A DNA stretch of 64,000 bases from Sinorhizobium fredii (GCF_002944405.1 NZ_CP024307.1:1012501-1076500); one strand, 5' to 3'. Shown: positions 34,950-44,518, numbered from the stretch's first letter. Notes: generated by a model from the sequence alone, not told the origin. Program-made: numbers and translations.

Positions 34950-35612
34950 TCATATGCCGACTTGCAGGCTTTCCAGCGAAGGGAGAATGAGTGCCGGGCC
35001 ATAGTCCTGGTATTCGTCCGGCATGTCGGCGCGGTTGATCCACACCGTGCGGAAGCCGAACTTGGTGGCGCCGGCAATGTCGAAGCGGTTGGACGACTGG
35101 AACGAAACCGCATGCGGATAGAGCCGGTATTGCGTCGTCACCAGGTCGTAGACGGCTGGTGCCGTCTTGAAGGCCTTGACCGCATCGACCGAGAAGACGT
35201 CATCGATGATGATGTCGAGCGCGGCATTCTTGACGGCCGATGCAAGCATCGCCGGCGAGCCGTTCGAGAGAATGGCGATACGGGCGCCGCGCTCCTTCAG
35301 CCCCTTGAGCACGGCCGGAACCTCGGGGTAGCAATCGAGCGCCCAATAGGCGTCGAGCAACTGCTTCCTGAGCTTGGGATCGGCGGAGGGAAAGCGGGCA
35401 AAGGCGTAGTCCAGCGATTGCTCGGTCAGTTGCCAGAAATCGACATAGGCGCCCATCAGCGAGCGCACCCAGGAATATTCGAGCTGCTTGGCGCGCCAGA
35501 GTTCGGAGAAGGCCTGGCCGTCCGGACCGATCGCCTCGGCATGCCGGCGCACGGCCGCATGGACATCGAAAAGAGTGCCATAGGCATCGAAGACATAGGC
35601 CGCATGAGACAT
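34950..35612 (-). CDS. Haloacid dehalogenase, type II
   Basis: 220 residues, HAD superfamily. Motif I FDAYGTLFD supplies the nucleophilic Asp. Then come LSNGSPAML (motif II), the Lys region around FKTAPAVYD, and FQSSNRFDIAGATKFGFRTVWINR near the end, all as in L-2-haloacid dehalogenases. The likely substrate is a short 2-haloacid, though many relatives have unknown physiological substrates. GGGAGAGTTCG precedes the ATG. Cotranscribed with tam. Confidence 0.9.
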   Translation of the reverse strand: MSHAAYVFDAYGTLFDVHAAVRRHAEAIGPDGQAFSELWRAKQLEYSWVRSLMGAYVDFWQLTEQSLDYAFARFPSADPKLRKQLLDAYWALDCYPEVPAVLKGLKERGARIAILSNGSPAMLASAVKNAALDIIIDDVFSVDAVKAFKTAPAVYDLVTTQYRLYPHAVSFQSSNRFDIAGATKFGFRTVWINRADMPDEYQDYGPALILPSLESLQVGI

Positions 35613-35771
35613 CGAACTCTCCCGTCTTTACCTCGTCTGCGGCGCTTTCCGATCGGTGCCCGCAGCGAAGGCTTCTTGCGACGAAGAACGCGCCGCTTCT
35701 CCATTTGTTTTTAGGGGATCATGTCAAATTTTTGTGCGCCGCACAATGCGTCTCATCCTCGCCGTGATTGT

Positions 35772-36323
35772 TCAGCCTTTCCAGAGCTTTGCAGGAAACC
35801 GCAGTGCCTGCTTGGCAAGCTTCCCCTTGAGCCCCAGCGTCGCGTCGCAGAGGCCGACCACATGACGGTTCGGCTTGGCCTCGGGGCGAAGCGCGTGCAG
35901 GGCTGCCGCCGCCCTTTCTGGTTCCATGTAGCGCGCCAATATGCCGAGCGTCAGCGCCGTCGAGCGGCCGATGCCCCTCAGACAGTGGACCAGCAGATGC
36001 GCGTCCTTTGGCAGCCCGTCGATGAAGGCGAAGGTCGCCTGGATCGCCTCGGCGCGCGCCGCATCCGGCGCATCCGGGTCGGTCGTATCGCCGAAATAGA
36101 GCTCCAGATGCCGCTCCGGCGGCAGGTCGATCATCGAAAGCAGACGGGTTGCGGGCGCCCGGATCGAGACGAGATGCGTCGGCGCCCAGTGCTGGCGGTT
36201 GTGCCGCGCCTCCGTCTGCGAGCTCACGATCACCCGCACCGGCCAGCCGCTCGGATGGGCCGGGTTCGTGTTAAGAACCGGCCGATAGAGTTCGTCTTCC
36301 GTGGCCCGAGCCGCAAGCGCCAT
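35772..36323 (-). CDS. Tyrosine/dual-specificity protein phosphatase family protein
   Basis: 183 residues. The P-loop VHCLRGIGRST (about residues 112-122) is the CxxGxxRST signature; its Cys is the nucleophile. A preceding acidic stretch DTTDPDAPDAARAEAIQ may hold the general acid. No signal peptide is seen, so it is probably cytoplasmic. The substrate, protein phosphotyrosine or another phosphoester, cannot be told. It has its own Shine-Dalgarno sequence (GGGAGGTGTCGTC). Single gene. Confidence 0.85.
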   Translation of the reverse strand: MALAARATEDELYRPVLNTNPAHPSGWPVRVIVSSQTEARHNRQHWAPTHLVSIRAPATRLLSMIDLPPERHLELYFGDTTDPDAPDAARAEAIQATFAFIDGLPKDAHLLVHCLRGIGRSTALTLGILARYMEPERAAAALHALRPEAKPNRHVVGLCDATLGLKGKLAKQALRFPAKLWKG

Positions 36324-36392
36324 GACGACACCTCCCTGATTCGTCTTGCTAGGCTGAGAATAACAGCGCGCCGCAACGATCGGAATCCCCGA

Positions 36393-37433
36393 TCAGAACC
36401 CCGTGATCACGCTGATGCCGAGGTCCGTCGCCCGGTCCATCGTCGTAAGCGCCGGCACCGCCTCCTCCAGCGATATCTCGCGGCCGATCAGCCGCTTCGG
36501 AACGAGCTTGCCGCTGGTGATCATCGACAGCATTGCGTCGTAGCGCCAGGCCTGCATGCCGTGGCTGCCGTAGATTTCGAGCTCGTGGCCGATCACCTGC
36601 GCCATCGGGATCTGCGGTGTTGCCTGTTCCGCCAGCATCAGCCCGACCTGGACATGGCGGCCGCGGCGGCGGAGGTTCCTGATCGAGTTGAAGCAGGTGA
36701 CGGGCGAGCCGAGCGCGTCGATCGAGACATGCGCGCCGCCTCCGGTGATCTCCTTGACCGCGTCGGCGACATTCTCCGTCCCCCGCGCATTGATCGCGGC
36801 GACGGCGCCGAGCGTCCGCGCGAATGCGAGCTTCTCCTCGGAAATGTCGATGGCGATGGGATTGGCGCCGAGCGCCGCGGCGATCATGATCGCCGAAAGA
36901 CCGACGCCGCCGCAGCCGTGCACCGCCACCCATTCACCGCCTCGGACGCGGGCCTGGTCGGCGATCGCCCGGAAGGATGTGGCGAAGCGGCAGCCGAGGC
37001 TGGCGGCGGTCGCAAAATCCATGCTCTCCGGCAGGTGCACGAGGTTCTGGTCGGCGAAGTCGAGTGCGACATATTCGGCGAAGGAACCCCAATGGGTGAA
37101 GCCCGGCTGGAACTGCGCCTCGCAGACCTGCTGGTTGCCGGAGCGGCATTCGCCGCAGCGGCCGCAGCCGGAAACGAAGGGCACGGTCACCCGGTCGCCG
37201 ATCTTGTAGTTGAGGACGCCGCGCCCGGCGGCGGCGATCGTTCCGGCCAGTTCGTGGCCGGGCACATGCGGCAGGCGGATGTCCGGGTCGTGCCCCATCC
37301 AGCCGTGCCAGTCGCTGCGGCAGAGCCCGGTCGCCTCGACCTCGACGACGACGCCGTATTCGCTGGGCGTCGGATCGGGCAGCGTCCGGATTTCCGGCGT
37401 CTTCTCGAAGGCATCGTAATACATCGCTTTCAT
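36393..37433 (-). CDS. Zinc-dependent alcohol dehydrogenase
   Basis: 346 residues from the ATG at 37431-37433 (MKAMYYDAF, the typical family start); the frame is open much further upstream without similarity. Catalytic zinc ligands are in [11 protein letters not shown] and PGHELAG. The structural zinc site is [15 protein letters not shown]. The Rossmann motif is [15 protein letters not shown]. It is a cytoplasmic NAD(P)-dependent MDR enzyme with an undetermined alcohol substrate. Divergent from the aminotransferase gene. Confidence 0.92.
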   Translation of the reverse strand: MKAMYYDAFEKTPEIRTLPDPTPSEYGVVVEVEATGLCRSDWHGWMGHDPDIRLPHVPGHELAGTIAAAGRGVLNYKIGDRVTVPFVSGCGRCGECRSGNQQVCEAQFQPGFTHWGSFAEYVALDFADQNLVHLPESMDFATAASLGCRFATSFRAIADQARVRGGEWVAVHGCGGVGLSAIMIAAALGANPIAIDISEEKLAFARTLGAVAAINARGTENVADAVKEITGGGAHVSIDALGSPVTCFNSIRNLRRRGRHVQVGLMLAEQATPQIPMAQVIGHELEIYGSHGMQAWRYDAMLSMITSGKLVPKRLIGREISLEEAVPALTTMDRATDLGISVITGF

Positions 37434-37593
37434 CGGCGATCGGTCTCCATTTTCTATTTTCGCCATTCTGGCACGCAGTTCGGGGAGGCTCCAGAATGGA
37501 CGCCATGACATTTTTTGATGTACCCATTCACCCTGATGCTGCTTTTTCCGGCTAGAGCAGGAGGAGCGCACAGCGAGACGAGAGGAGAGTCCG

Positions 37594-38475
37594 ATGGCCG
37601 TCGATACATCCCCCCGATCCACGACCTGGACCTATGTCGACGGCGAATGGCTTTCCGGCAACCCGCCGCTGATCGGCCCGACGTCGCACGCGATGTGGCT
37701 TGGCTCGACGGTGTTCGACGGCGCCCGCTGGTTCGACGGCATCGCCCCGGACCTCGACCTCCATTGCCAGCGCGTCAATCGTTCCGCGGAGGCGCTCGGC
37801 CTGAAGCCCACCATGGCCGCCGAGGAGATCGAGGCTTTGACCTTCGAGGGCGTGAAGAAATTCGACGGCAAGACGGCTATCTACGTGAAGCCGATGTATT
37901 GGGGCGAGCATGGGTCCTGGAGCGTCGTGGCGGTCGATCCGGAATCGACCCGCTTTGCGCTGTGCCTGTTCGAGGCGCCGATGGGCAACGCCCATGCCGG
38001 TTCGGCGCTGACGCTCTCGCCCTTCCGCCGCCCGACGCTCGAATGCATGCCGACGGACGCCAAGGCCGGCTGTCTCTATCCCAACAACGCCCGCATCCTC
38101 CAGGAAGCGCGCTCGCGCGGTTTCGACAATGCGCTGGTGCGCGACATGCTCGGCAACATCGCCGAGACCGGCTCTTCCAATATCTTCATGGTCCGGGACG
38201 GCGTCGTCTTCACCCCGGCCGCCAACCGCACCTTCCTCGCCGGCATCACCCGCTCGCGCGTCATGAGCCTGTTGCGCGAAGCTGGCTTCGAGGTGATCGA
38301 AACGACGCTGACGATGACCGATTTCGAGGCTGCCGACGAGATTTTCACCACCGGCAACTATTCGAAGGTGCTGCCGGTGACCCGCCTTGACGACCGCGAT
38401 CTGCAGGCCGGTCCGATCACCGCCAAGGCGCGCGATCTCTACATGGACTGGGCGCATTCGAGCGGCGACGTCTAG
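37594..38475 (+). CDS. Branched-chain amino acid aminotransferase-like (class IV) enzyme
   Basis: 293 residues. The fold-type IV PLP motifs are there: the probable Schiff-base Lys157 in [15 protein letters not shown], and [14 protein letters not shown] with the phosphate-binding region [17 protein letters not shown]. It would transfer amino groups between branched-chain amino acids and 2-oxoglutarate, or act on a related substrate; rhizobia carry several ilvE paralogues. The ATG follows GAGGAGAGTCCG. Single gene, divergent from the alcohol dehydrogenase. Confidence 0.88.
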   Translation: MAVDTSPRSTTWTYVDGEWLSGNPPLIGPTSHAMWLGSTVFDGARWFDGIAPDLDLHCQRVNRSAEALGLKPTMAAEEIEALTFEGVKKFDGKTAIYVKPMYWGEHGSWSVVAVDPESTRFALCLFEAPMGNAHAGSALTLSPFRRPTLECMPTDAKAGCLYPNNARILQEARSRGFDNALVRDMLGNIAETGSSNIFMVRDGVVFTPAANRTFLAGITRSRVMSLLREAGFEVIETTLTMTDFEAADEIFTTGNYSKVLPVTRLDDRDLQAGPITAKARDLYMDWAHSSGDV

Positions 38476-38677
38476 GAGGGTTCAAGACGGGATATTCCGA
38501 CTGACAAAGGCGGTGTGAACCGGATAGGTTGATGCTCGGCCGGAGGCGGCCGGCAGCCCGCGTCCGACAAGGGCATGGCGAACGCCTCCACTGATCCTTG
38601 CTCACCCGTTCGACAGTCGGGCGAAGACGTTGGTAATGCGGGCGCTGACGAAGGCTTCGCCGTGACGAGGAACGGAA

Positions 38678-39226
38678 ATGCGCGACTATCGCGATGCCAA
38701 GGCCATGGCGAAGGCCCTGCGTGAGGCCCTTGCCGACCATCAAATGACGATCGCCCACAGCGAGGCGCTTGAGATCGTCGCCCGCCAGTTCGGGCTTGCC
38801 ACCTGGAACATCCTGTCGGCGAAACTCGAAGCCGCGGCAGCCGCTCGAGAGAGCGCCGAGATCGCGTTCGAGCAGGCCGTGCCGATCGTTCGGATCTTCG
38901 ACGTGGCAAAGGCCCACGAATTCTATCTTGGGTTCCTGGGCTTCACGGTCGACTGGGAACACCGCTATGGCGACGATTTCCCGCTTTACACGCAGATCTC
39001 GCGAGGCGGACTGAAGCTGCATCTATCCGAGCATGCGGGAGACGCGACGCCCGGCGGCAACATGTGCGTCTACATGACGGGCATCCGCGCGTTCCACAAG
39101 GAACTCATCGCCAAGAACTACCGCTACATGCGGCCGGGTCTCGAGGATGAAGGAACGCGGCTCGAGGTGACAGTCATCGACCCGTTCAACAACCGCATCC
39201 GCTTCATGGAGCTGAAGGAGGGATAG
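38678..39226 (+). CDS. Glyoxalase-superfamily protein with N-terminal extension
   Basis: 182 residues in two parts. The first ~55 (RDAKAMAKALREALADHQMTIAHSEALEIVARQFGLATWNIL) form a helical region found in some glyoxalase-related proteins. The rest is a VOC domain (VPIVRIFDVAKAHEFYLGFLGFTVDW to DPFNNRIRFMEL). The VOC metal ligands are not complete, as in bleomycin-resistance-type binding proteins. It probably binds or sequesters a small hydrophobic compound; the substrate is unknown. Confidence 0.82.
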   Translation: MRDYRDAKAMAKALREALADHQMTIAHSEALEIVARQFGLATWNILSAKLEAAAAARESAEIAFEQAVPIVRIFDVAKAHEFYLGFLGFTVDWEHRYGDDFPLYTQISRGGLKLHLSEHAGDATPGGNMCVYMTGIRAFHKELIAKNYRYMRPGLEDEGTRLEVTVIDPFNNRIRFMELKEG

Positions 39227-39314
39227 GTCGGCCGCCTATCTGATCGGGAGGCCGCAGCGATGCCCGGCGCTAGCCGGATCGAACGGTCTCCCGACTATGA
39301 ACCGCACTCCGACC

Positions 39315-39725
39315 TCAAGTCTCGACCGGCCGGACGACGACATCGGCGGCCGATCGCGTCGTCGGCCCATGATGAACCGCCTCGATATTGTTGCCGTCGG
39401 GATCCAGCAGAAAGGCGGCGAAGTAGCCCGGGTGATAGGGACGCTCGCCGGGTGCGCCATTGTCCGTGCCGCCATTGGCGAGACCGACATCGTAAAAGCG
39501 CTGCACCGCGTCCGGCCCGGAGGCCTGGAAGGCGATATGGACGCGGGTACGATAGTCGTCCGCCTGGTCGACGAAGAACTCGTCGAAGGCGAAAAACGCG
39601 TCGGTCTCGTGGGTTGGTCGATGGCCGAGGGCGCCAAGCACTGCCTGATAGAAGCGCTTGCTGACGGCGAGATCCTCGACGCGCAGATGTACGTGGTCAA
39701 TGAGACGGCCCTGATGGAACTCCAT
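39315..39725 (-). CDS. VOC-family (glyoxalase/dioxygenase-like) protein
   Basis: 136 residues, one VOC module: LIDHVHLRVEDLAVSKRFYQAVLGALG at the N-terminus and YHPGYFAAFLLDPDGNNIEAVHHG near the C-terminus. His (DHVHL), the Tyr/Phe region and Glu (IEAVHH) could form a metal site. The ATG follows AGGAGGAAAGA, a strong signal. No operon partner. Substrate unknown. Confidence 0.85.
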   Translation of the reverse strand: MEFHQGRLIDHVHLRVEDLAVSKRFYQAVLGALGHRPTHETDAFFAFDEFFVDQADDYRTRVHIAFQASGPDAVQRFYDVGLANGGTDNGAPGERPYHPGYFAAFLLDPDGNNIEAVHHGPTTRSAADVVVRPVET

Positions 39726-39954
39726 TCTTTCCTCCTGTGCCGATGGCGAAGTCAGTTGGCTCGTCTCCGTAAGGTAGGACAGGAATCCTCAGCGTCGACA
39801 TTCGCGTCAAACGCGCACCCAGCGCCGAATGAAAGTATTTTGCGCGGCTCAGGGAATTTTTGGCACCGCATCGGTTGCCTCCCGCCAAGGCGGTGCCTAT
39901 GTTCCCGCTCACTGATTTCCGTCACGAAATCTAATGCCAAGAGGAGATGCCACA

Positions 39955-40557
39955 ATGGCTTTCGAATTGCCGAACCTTCCCTATGACTACGATGCGCTCG
40001 CGCCCTACATGTCGCGCGAGACGCTCGAATACCACCACGACAAGCATCACCTCGCCTATGTGACGAACGGCAACAAGCTCGCCGAGGAAGCCGGTCTGTC
40101 GAACCTTTCGGTGGAGGAAATCGTCAAGAAGTCCTACGGCACCAATCAGCCGCTGTTCAACAATGCCGGCCAGCACTACAACCACGTCCACTTCTGGAAG
40201 TGGATGAAGAAGGGCGGCGGCGGCACCAGCCTGCCGGGCAAGCTCGACGCGGCCATCAAGTCCGATCTCGGCGGCTACGACAAGTTCCGCGCCGACTTCA
40301 TCGCCGCCGGCACCGCCCAATTCGGTTCCGGTTGGGCCTGGCTCTCGGTCAAGAACGGCAAGCTCGAAATCTCCAAGACCCCGAACGGCGAAAACCCGCT
40401 CGTGCACGGCGCCTCGCCAATCCTCGGCGTCGACGTCTGGGAGCATTCCTATTACATCGATTACCGCAATGCCCGTCCGAAATACCTCGAGGCTTTCGTC
40501 GACAACCTCATCAACTGGGATTACGTCCTCGAAATGTACGAGGCAGCGGCGAAGTAA
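39955..40557 (+). CDS. sodB: Superoxide dismutase, Fe/Mn family
   Basis: 200 residues from the ATG at 39955-39957 (AAGAGGAGATGCCACA upstream). The metal ligands are His27 (EYHHDKHH), His77 (YNHVHFWKW), Asp160 and His164 (DVWEHSYY). Gln73 at the second-shell position is the Fe-type arrangement, though rhizobial enzymes may accept either metal. It dismutates superoxide in the cytoplasm. Single-gene transcript, ended by the hairpin at 40584. Confidence 0.95.
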   Translation: MAFELPNLPYDYDALAPYMSRETLEYHHDKHHLAYVTNGNKLAEEAGLSNLSVEEIVKKSYGTNQPLFNNAGQHYNHVHFWKWMKKGGGGTSLPGKLDAAIKSDLGGYDKFRADFIAAGTAQFGSGWAWLSVKNGKLEISKTPNGENPLVHGASPILGVDVWEHSYYIDYRNARPKYLEAFVDNLINWDYVLEMYEAAAK

Positions 40558-40583
40558 CCATTTGGTTCTTATGCACGAAATTA

Positions 40584-40612
40584 GGCCCGGCGCTTGCGTC
40601 GGGCCTTTTCGT
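40584..40612 (+). terminator. Rho-independent terminator of the superoxide dismutase gene
   Basis: GGCCCGGCG and CGTCGGGCC form a 9-bp stem with one G-T wobble and loop CTTG, followed by TTTTCGTT, 26 bp after the stop codon. Confidence 0.88.
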
Positions 40613-40653
40613 TGTCGGTCCGCCGGCGAGACTGATATTTGCTTCGCGATCAT

Positions 40654-41370
40654 TTACACTGTGCCCGAAGAAGCGAAAGATCGAACGGCATTTATCTTCC
40701 AGCCGGCGATCCACGCTTGCCGAAGCTTCTCGCCTTCACCGCGGAAGAAGGCGCCGATCGGCTCGCAATGCTCCACCCGGTCGGCGCGGAAGTTGCGGAT
40801 GTCCTGGCGCAATTCGCACCAGGCGACCATCATCGCATGCTCCGAATAGTAGATCAGCGCCAGCGGCCGCACCGTGCGTTCCGTTGTCCGCCCGAGTTCG
40901 TCGCGGTAGTCGAGCGCGAGTTTTTGCTCGTCGCGGATCGCGCGGCGGATCATGGCGAGGTCGACCGCAGGCGGCGGGGCGGCGATCGTGCCCCAGGCAT
41001 GCAGCGCTTGCGAGTGGAACGCCTGGCGCAGCGGTTGGGGCACGGCGCCGGTGATCTTGCGGTTGACGCGCTGGGCTGCGGTCTTCAATTCCTCGTCGCC
41101 GGTACGCGCCAGCAGCGCCAGCGCCAGGACGATCGCTTCCGTCTCCTCGATCGAAAACATCAGCGGCGGCAGATCGAAGCCGGGCCTCAAGATATAGCCG
41201 AGACCGCGCTCCCCTTCGACCGGCACGCGCATCGCCTGCAAGGCGACGATATCGCGATAGATCGAGCGCGGCGTGACCTCGAGTTTCTCGGCAATCTCGG
41301 CGGCCGTGATCGGCTTACGGGCAAGCCGCAATATCTGGATGATCTCGAAAAGACGCGCCGCCTTGCGCAT
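40654..41370 (-). CDS. WYL-domain transcriptional regulator (YafY family)
   Basis: 238 residues. The N-terminal HTH_11 winged helix is RLFEIIQILRLARKPITAAEIAEKLEVTPRSIYRDI (about 6-41). A central linker follows, then a C-terminal WYL domain in which the usual W-Y-L is LALIYYSEHAMMVAWCELR (about 160-178). WYL regulators sense small ligands. It is divergent from the LysE exporter gene 132 bp away, which it may control. Confidence 0.9.
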   Translation of the reverse strand: MRKAARLFEIIQILRLARKPITAAEIAEKLEVTPRSIYRDIVALQAMRVPVEGERGLGYILRPGFDLPPLMFSIEETEAIVLALALLARTGDEELKTAAQRVNRKITGAVPQPLRQAFHSQALHAWGTIAAPPPAVDLAMIRRAIRDEQKLALDYRDELGRTTERTVRPLALIYYSEHAMMVAWCELRQDIRNFRADRVEHCEPIGAFFRGEGEKLRQAWIAGWKINAVRSFASSGTV

Positions 41371-41502
41371 GGCGAAAACTCCGGAAGTCCGAACGCTCCT
41401 GACAGAACCTTGTCAGTTGCGCGGCGCTATAGCAAGCGTCAACGGATTGATAAATCGGCAATTCGGACCTGAACTCCCATACAACGACAATGAGCAACTG
41501 AC

Positions 41503-42141
41503 ATGACCTACGCTGAAAATCTCTGGCTTTTCTTCACCCTTCTGTTCGGCATCATCATCGTCCCGGGCATGGACATGGTCTTCGTGCTGGCCAATGCGAT
41601 AACCGGCGGCCGGACGTCCGGGCTGGCCGCGACGGCGGGCATCATGGCGGGCGGCGTGCTGCATACGCTCTATGCCGCGCTCGGCGTCAGCGTCGTGCTG
41701 CATCTCGTGCCGGAGCTCTTCAATGTGCTCCTTGTCGCCGGCGCCGCCTATATCGCCTGGATCGGCGTCGCGCTGTTGCGCAGTTCGATCACCATCGGCG
41801 GTGTCGAGGAGGGCAGGCGGCTGTCGCGCTGGGCAAGCTTCCGGCAGGGGGCACTGACGAGCCTGATGAATCCCAAGGCCTATCTCTTCATGCTCGCCGT
41901 CTATCCGCAGTTCCTGAAGCCGCAATTCGGTCCAGTCTGGTCGCAGGCCGCGGTCATGGCGCTGATGATCGCCGTGACGCAGCTTGCCGTCTATGGCGGG
42001 CTGGCGCTCGCCGCCGGCCGCGGCCGCGACCTGCTGGTCGGCAGTCCGGTAGCGACAGTTGCCATCGGCCGCGGTGCCGGCCTGCTGCTTGTCGCAATCG
42101 CCGTCTTCACCGTATGGCAGGGTTGGAGCGCCGCCCGGTGA
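41503..42141 (+). CDS. LysE/RhtB-family amino acid exporter
   Basis: 212 residues with about six membrane segments. The N-terminal signature reads LFGIIIVPGMDMVFVLANAITGGRTSGLAATAGIMAGG, with the family's PGPD motif appearing as PGMD, a mild variant. The segment GALTSLMNPKAYLFMLAVYPQF is also typical. It would export an amino acid or similar metabolite across the inner membrane. It is divergent from the WYL regulator. Confidence 0.9.
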   Translation: MTYAENLWLFFTLLFGIIIVPGMDMVFVLANAITGGRTSGLAATAGIMAGGVLHTLYAALGVSVVLHLVPELFNVLLVAGAAYIAWIGVALLRSSITIGGVEEGRRLSRWASFRQGALTSLMNPKAYLFMLAVYPQFLKPQFGPVWSQAAVMALMIAVTQLAVYGGLALAAGRGRDLLVGSPVATVAIGRGAGLLLVAIAVFTVWQGWSAAR

Positions 42142-42355
42142 TTTGCTGTGCTCCCTTCAAGTATTAAACATGAACAAGGAATTCATGTTATTGTTCGCAC
42201 AAGTTCTGCCGCGCCTTCAGGTATAGCGCGGCGAATTGTGCTGAAATGACAAGCACATCAAGAAAATGTTACTTCCGTCGAAAAGCCAAGATGCCATCAT
42301 GCCGGCGCCTTCAACAGGAAGCCGCGCGAGCGGGTTCGAACGACCGGAGAACATG

Positions 42356-42802
42356 ATGAAGATACGAGCTCTTATGCTTGCAGCCGTCCTCGCAGGCTTG
42401 GGTGTGACCGCCGTCACCGCCGCCGGTGAACCTCAGGCGGTCCGCCAGCAACTGATGAAGAAGGTGGGCCAGGCTGCCGGCGCGCTGAGCGGGATCGCCA
42501 AGGGCGAAAAGCCTTATGATGCCGAAATCGTCAAAGCGTCGCTGTCGACGATCAGCGAGACGGTGAAAGTCTTCCCGAATCATTTCCCGGCCGGCTCCGA
42601 GACCGGTATGGAAACGGAGGCGAGCCCGAAGATCTGGCAGAACATGGATGACTTCAAGGCGAAGGCCGCCAAGCTCGGTGGCGATGCCGAGAAGATTCTT
42701 GCCGAGCTGCCCGCCGACCAGGCCGGCGTCGGCGCCGCACTCGGCGTCCTCGGCAAGGATTGCGCCAGCTGTCATGAGAGCTATCGTCTGAAGAAAGAGT
42801 AG
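42356..42802 (+). CDS. Cytochrome c-556 / c'-type monoheme cytochrome
   Basis: 148 residues. Tandem ATGs occur at 42353 and 42356; the second has GGAG at best spacing. A Sec signal (MKIRALMLAAVLAGLGVTAVTAAG) directs it to the periplasm. The rest is a four-helix-bundle cytochrome with the heme motif CASCH (Cys136, Cys139, His140) at the C-terminal end, as in cytochrome c'. Met34 may be the sixth ligand, favouring the low-spin c-556 type. It precedes a di-heme cytochrome c but is separated from it by a terminator. Confidence 0.92.
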   Translation: MKIRALMLAAVLAGLGVTAVTAAGEPQAVRQQLMKKVGQAAGALSGIAKGEKPYDAEIVKASLSTISETVKVFPNHFPAGSETGMETEASPKIWQNMDDFKAKAAKLGGDAEKILAELPADQAGVGAALGVLGKDCASCHESYRLKKE

Positions 42803-42826
42803 CGGACGCCACTACTTGGTCAGTTC

Positions 42827-42855
42827 AATGCGCCGGTCTACCGGCGCATTTATTT
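42827..42855 (+). terminator. Rho-independent terminator after the cytochrome c-556 gene
   Basis: AATGCGCCGG and CCGGCGCATT form a perfect 10-bp stem around TCTA, followed by TATTT. It lies 24 bp past the stop and 25 bp before the next gene, so read-through may be partial. Confidence 0.85.
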
Positions 42856-42880
42856 CTGTGTTGAAGACGAAGGAGAGATG

Positions 42881-43795
42881 ATGAGGGCGCGCGCGGGGCG
42901 GCTTTTGTCCGGTCTGGTTCTACTTGCAGCGGTCGGCGCCGGCGCCTTCTGGTGGCTGACGAAGCCCGCCCCCTGGGATGCCGCCCATTGGGAGGGCCTG
43001 GGCGAGCCGGATCTCGCCAATGGCGAGCGGGTCTTCTGGGCGGGCGGCTGCACCAGCTGCCATGCAGCACCCCGTGCCGAGGATGATGCCCGACTGGTGC
43101 TGTCGGGGGGCCGGCCGCTGAAGAGCCCCTTCGGCACCTTCTTTCCCCCGAATATCTCGCCGGACGAGACAGCCGGCATCGGGGGCTGGACGCTCGCCGA
43201 GTTCGGCAACGCCATGACGCGCGGGGTGGGGAGGAATGGCGAGCATCTCTACCCGTCCTTTCCCTTCGGTTCCTATGCGCGGATGACCGCCAAGGACATC
43301 AACGACCTTTATGGCTATATGCGGACCTTGCCGAAGAGCGCCAATGTGGTGCCGCCGCATGATCTGTCTTTTCCCTATAATGTCCGTCTGGCGCTCGGCG
43401 GTTGGAAATTGATGTATCTCACTGACGAGCCGCGGGTTCAGGTCGACAGCGCCGACCCGAAGCTCGCCCGCGGACAGTATCTCGTGGAAGGCCCGGGCCA
43501 TTGCGGCGAGTGTCACACGCCGCGCGACGCACTCGGCGGCTTCGAAGCGGGCCGCTGGCTAGCCGGCGCCCCGAACCCGGAAGGCGAGGGTCGGATTCCC
43601 GACATCACCCCGGGCTCCAGGAGCATCGGCAGCTGGAGCGCATCGGACATCGCCTCCTATCTGGAGACGGGTTTCACGCCCGAATTCGATTCAGTCGGCG
43701 GTTCTATGGTCGAGGTGCAGAAGAACATGGCAAAGCTTCCGGCCTCCGAGCGCGAGGCGATTGCCGCCTACCTGAAGGCGCTGCCCCCGTCATAG
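42881..43795 (+). CDS. Di-heme cytochrome c, alcohol-dehydrogenase subunit type
   Basis: 304 residues; ATGs in tandem at 42878 and 42881, with GGAG five bases before the second. A hydrophobic N-terminus (LLSGLVLLAAVGAGAFWWL) anchors or exports the protein. There are two heme motifs, CTSCH (Cys57-His61) and CGECH (Cys208-His212), and the family sequences FPPNISPDETAGIGGWTLAEF and SYLETGFTPEFDSVGGSM. Such subunits shuttle electrons from membrane dehydrogenases to the quinone pool or oxidases. Its partner is not adjacent; the PQQ dehydrogenase at 46024 does not need one. Confidence 0.9.
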   Translation: MRARAGRLLSGLVLLAAVGAGAFWWLTKPAPWDAAHWEGLGEPDLANGERVFWAGGCTSCHAAPRAEDDARLVLSGGRPLKSPFGTFFPPNISPDETAGIGGWTLAEFGNAMTRGVGRNGEHLYPSFPFGSYARMTAKDINDLYGYMRTLPKSANVVPPHDLSFPYNVRLALGGWKLMYLTDEPRVQVDSADPKLARGQYLVEGPGHCGECHTPRDALGGFEAGRWLAGAPNPEGEGRIPDITPGSRSIGSWSASDIASYLETGFTPEFDSVGGSMVEVQKNMAKLPASEREAIAAYLKALPPS

Positions 43796-43812
43796 GCTAT
43801 CGCCTCCTTCGC

Positions 43813-44316
43813 TCAGCCTAGCTTCTGCATATAGCGCATGCCGGTCACCGGCCGCGGCACGAAGCGCTCCGACTCGTAGAAACGATGCGCCTGGAAATTG
43901 CCGGTTGCAGCGCTGACGGCAAGGTAATCGCAGCCGGCCATCTTCGCCTGTTCCCGCGCCTTGGCGACGAGATGGCGGCCGATGCCTGTGCCGCGATGGC
44001 CGGGGCGCACGAAGAGGTGATGCAGCTCCATGCCACGCGCGCCTTCGGCTGCCCGGTATTGGGGAACGAGAATTGCGTAGCCGATCAGCTGGCCGCCGGC
44101 CTCGGCGACAAGGGCGGTGATCCAGGGGGTGCGGCCGAAGAGGTCGCGTTCGAGCTGCTCCGAGGTAAGCGGGGCGGCATCGCCGTGATGGGCGGAAAGC
44201 TCCGCGATCATCTCACGCAGTTCGGCGAGGTCGCGCAACTTGGCGCAGCGGATCGTCACCATCGGAGCGCGGACCGACGGAATAGGATGAAGGGAGGGGG
44301 TGGCAGTCTGCAGCAT
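43813..44316 (-). CDS. GNAT-family N-acetyltransferase
   Basis: 167 residues. The acetyl-CoA binding loop reads VRPGHRGTGIGRHLV (R/Q-x-x-G-x-G/A pattern), flanked by LHHLFV and the C-terminal NFQAHRFYESERFV. The N-terminal part TIRCAKLRDLAELREMIAELSAHH is standard for the family. The ATG at 44314-44316 follows AGGAGCCGAGA; Met at 44262 is an alternative. Substrate unknown. Confidence 0.88.
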   Translation of the reverse strand: MLQTATPSLHPIPSVRAPMVTIRCAKLRDLAELREMIAELSAHHGDAAPLTSEQLERDLFGRTPWITALVAEAGGQLIGYAILVPQYRAAEGARGMELHHLFVRPGHRGTGIGRHLVAKAREQAKMAGCDYLAVSAATGNFQAHRFYESERFVPRPVTGMRYMQKLG

Positions 44317-44354
44317 TCTCGGCTCCTATGGGTTTCCCGCCATCAGGTGCCGTG

Positions 44355-44381
44355 AAAAACAAAAGCCGCCTGATGGCGGCC
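44355..44381 (-). terminator. Rho-independent terminator between merR-type gene and GNAT gene
   Basis: On the minus strand GCCGCC-ATCA-GGCGGC is followed by TTTTGTTTTT. It lies 138 bp beyond the MerR stop and 39 bp before the GNAT start, so it ends the MerR transcript. Confidence 0.85.
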
Positions 44382-44518
44382 TTGTTGAAAATGATCAGCA
44401 GGCCGCTCCTATCGGAACAGCCAAAAATACGCGCGGCAGATGGGTGCGTTTTTGATCATGCGCGTAGATTGTTCATTTCCGCGAATTTGTCAACGGGGAT
44501 ACTTGGTACAAACATGCC

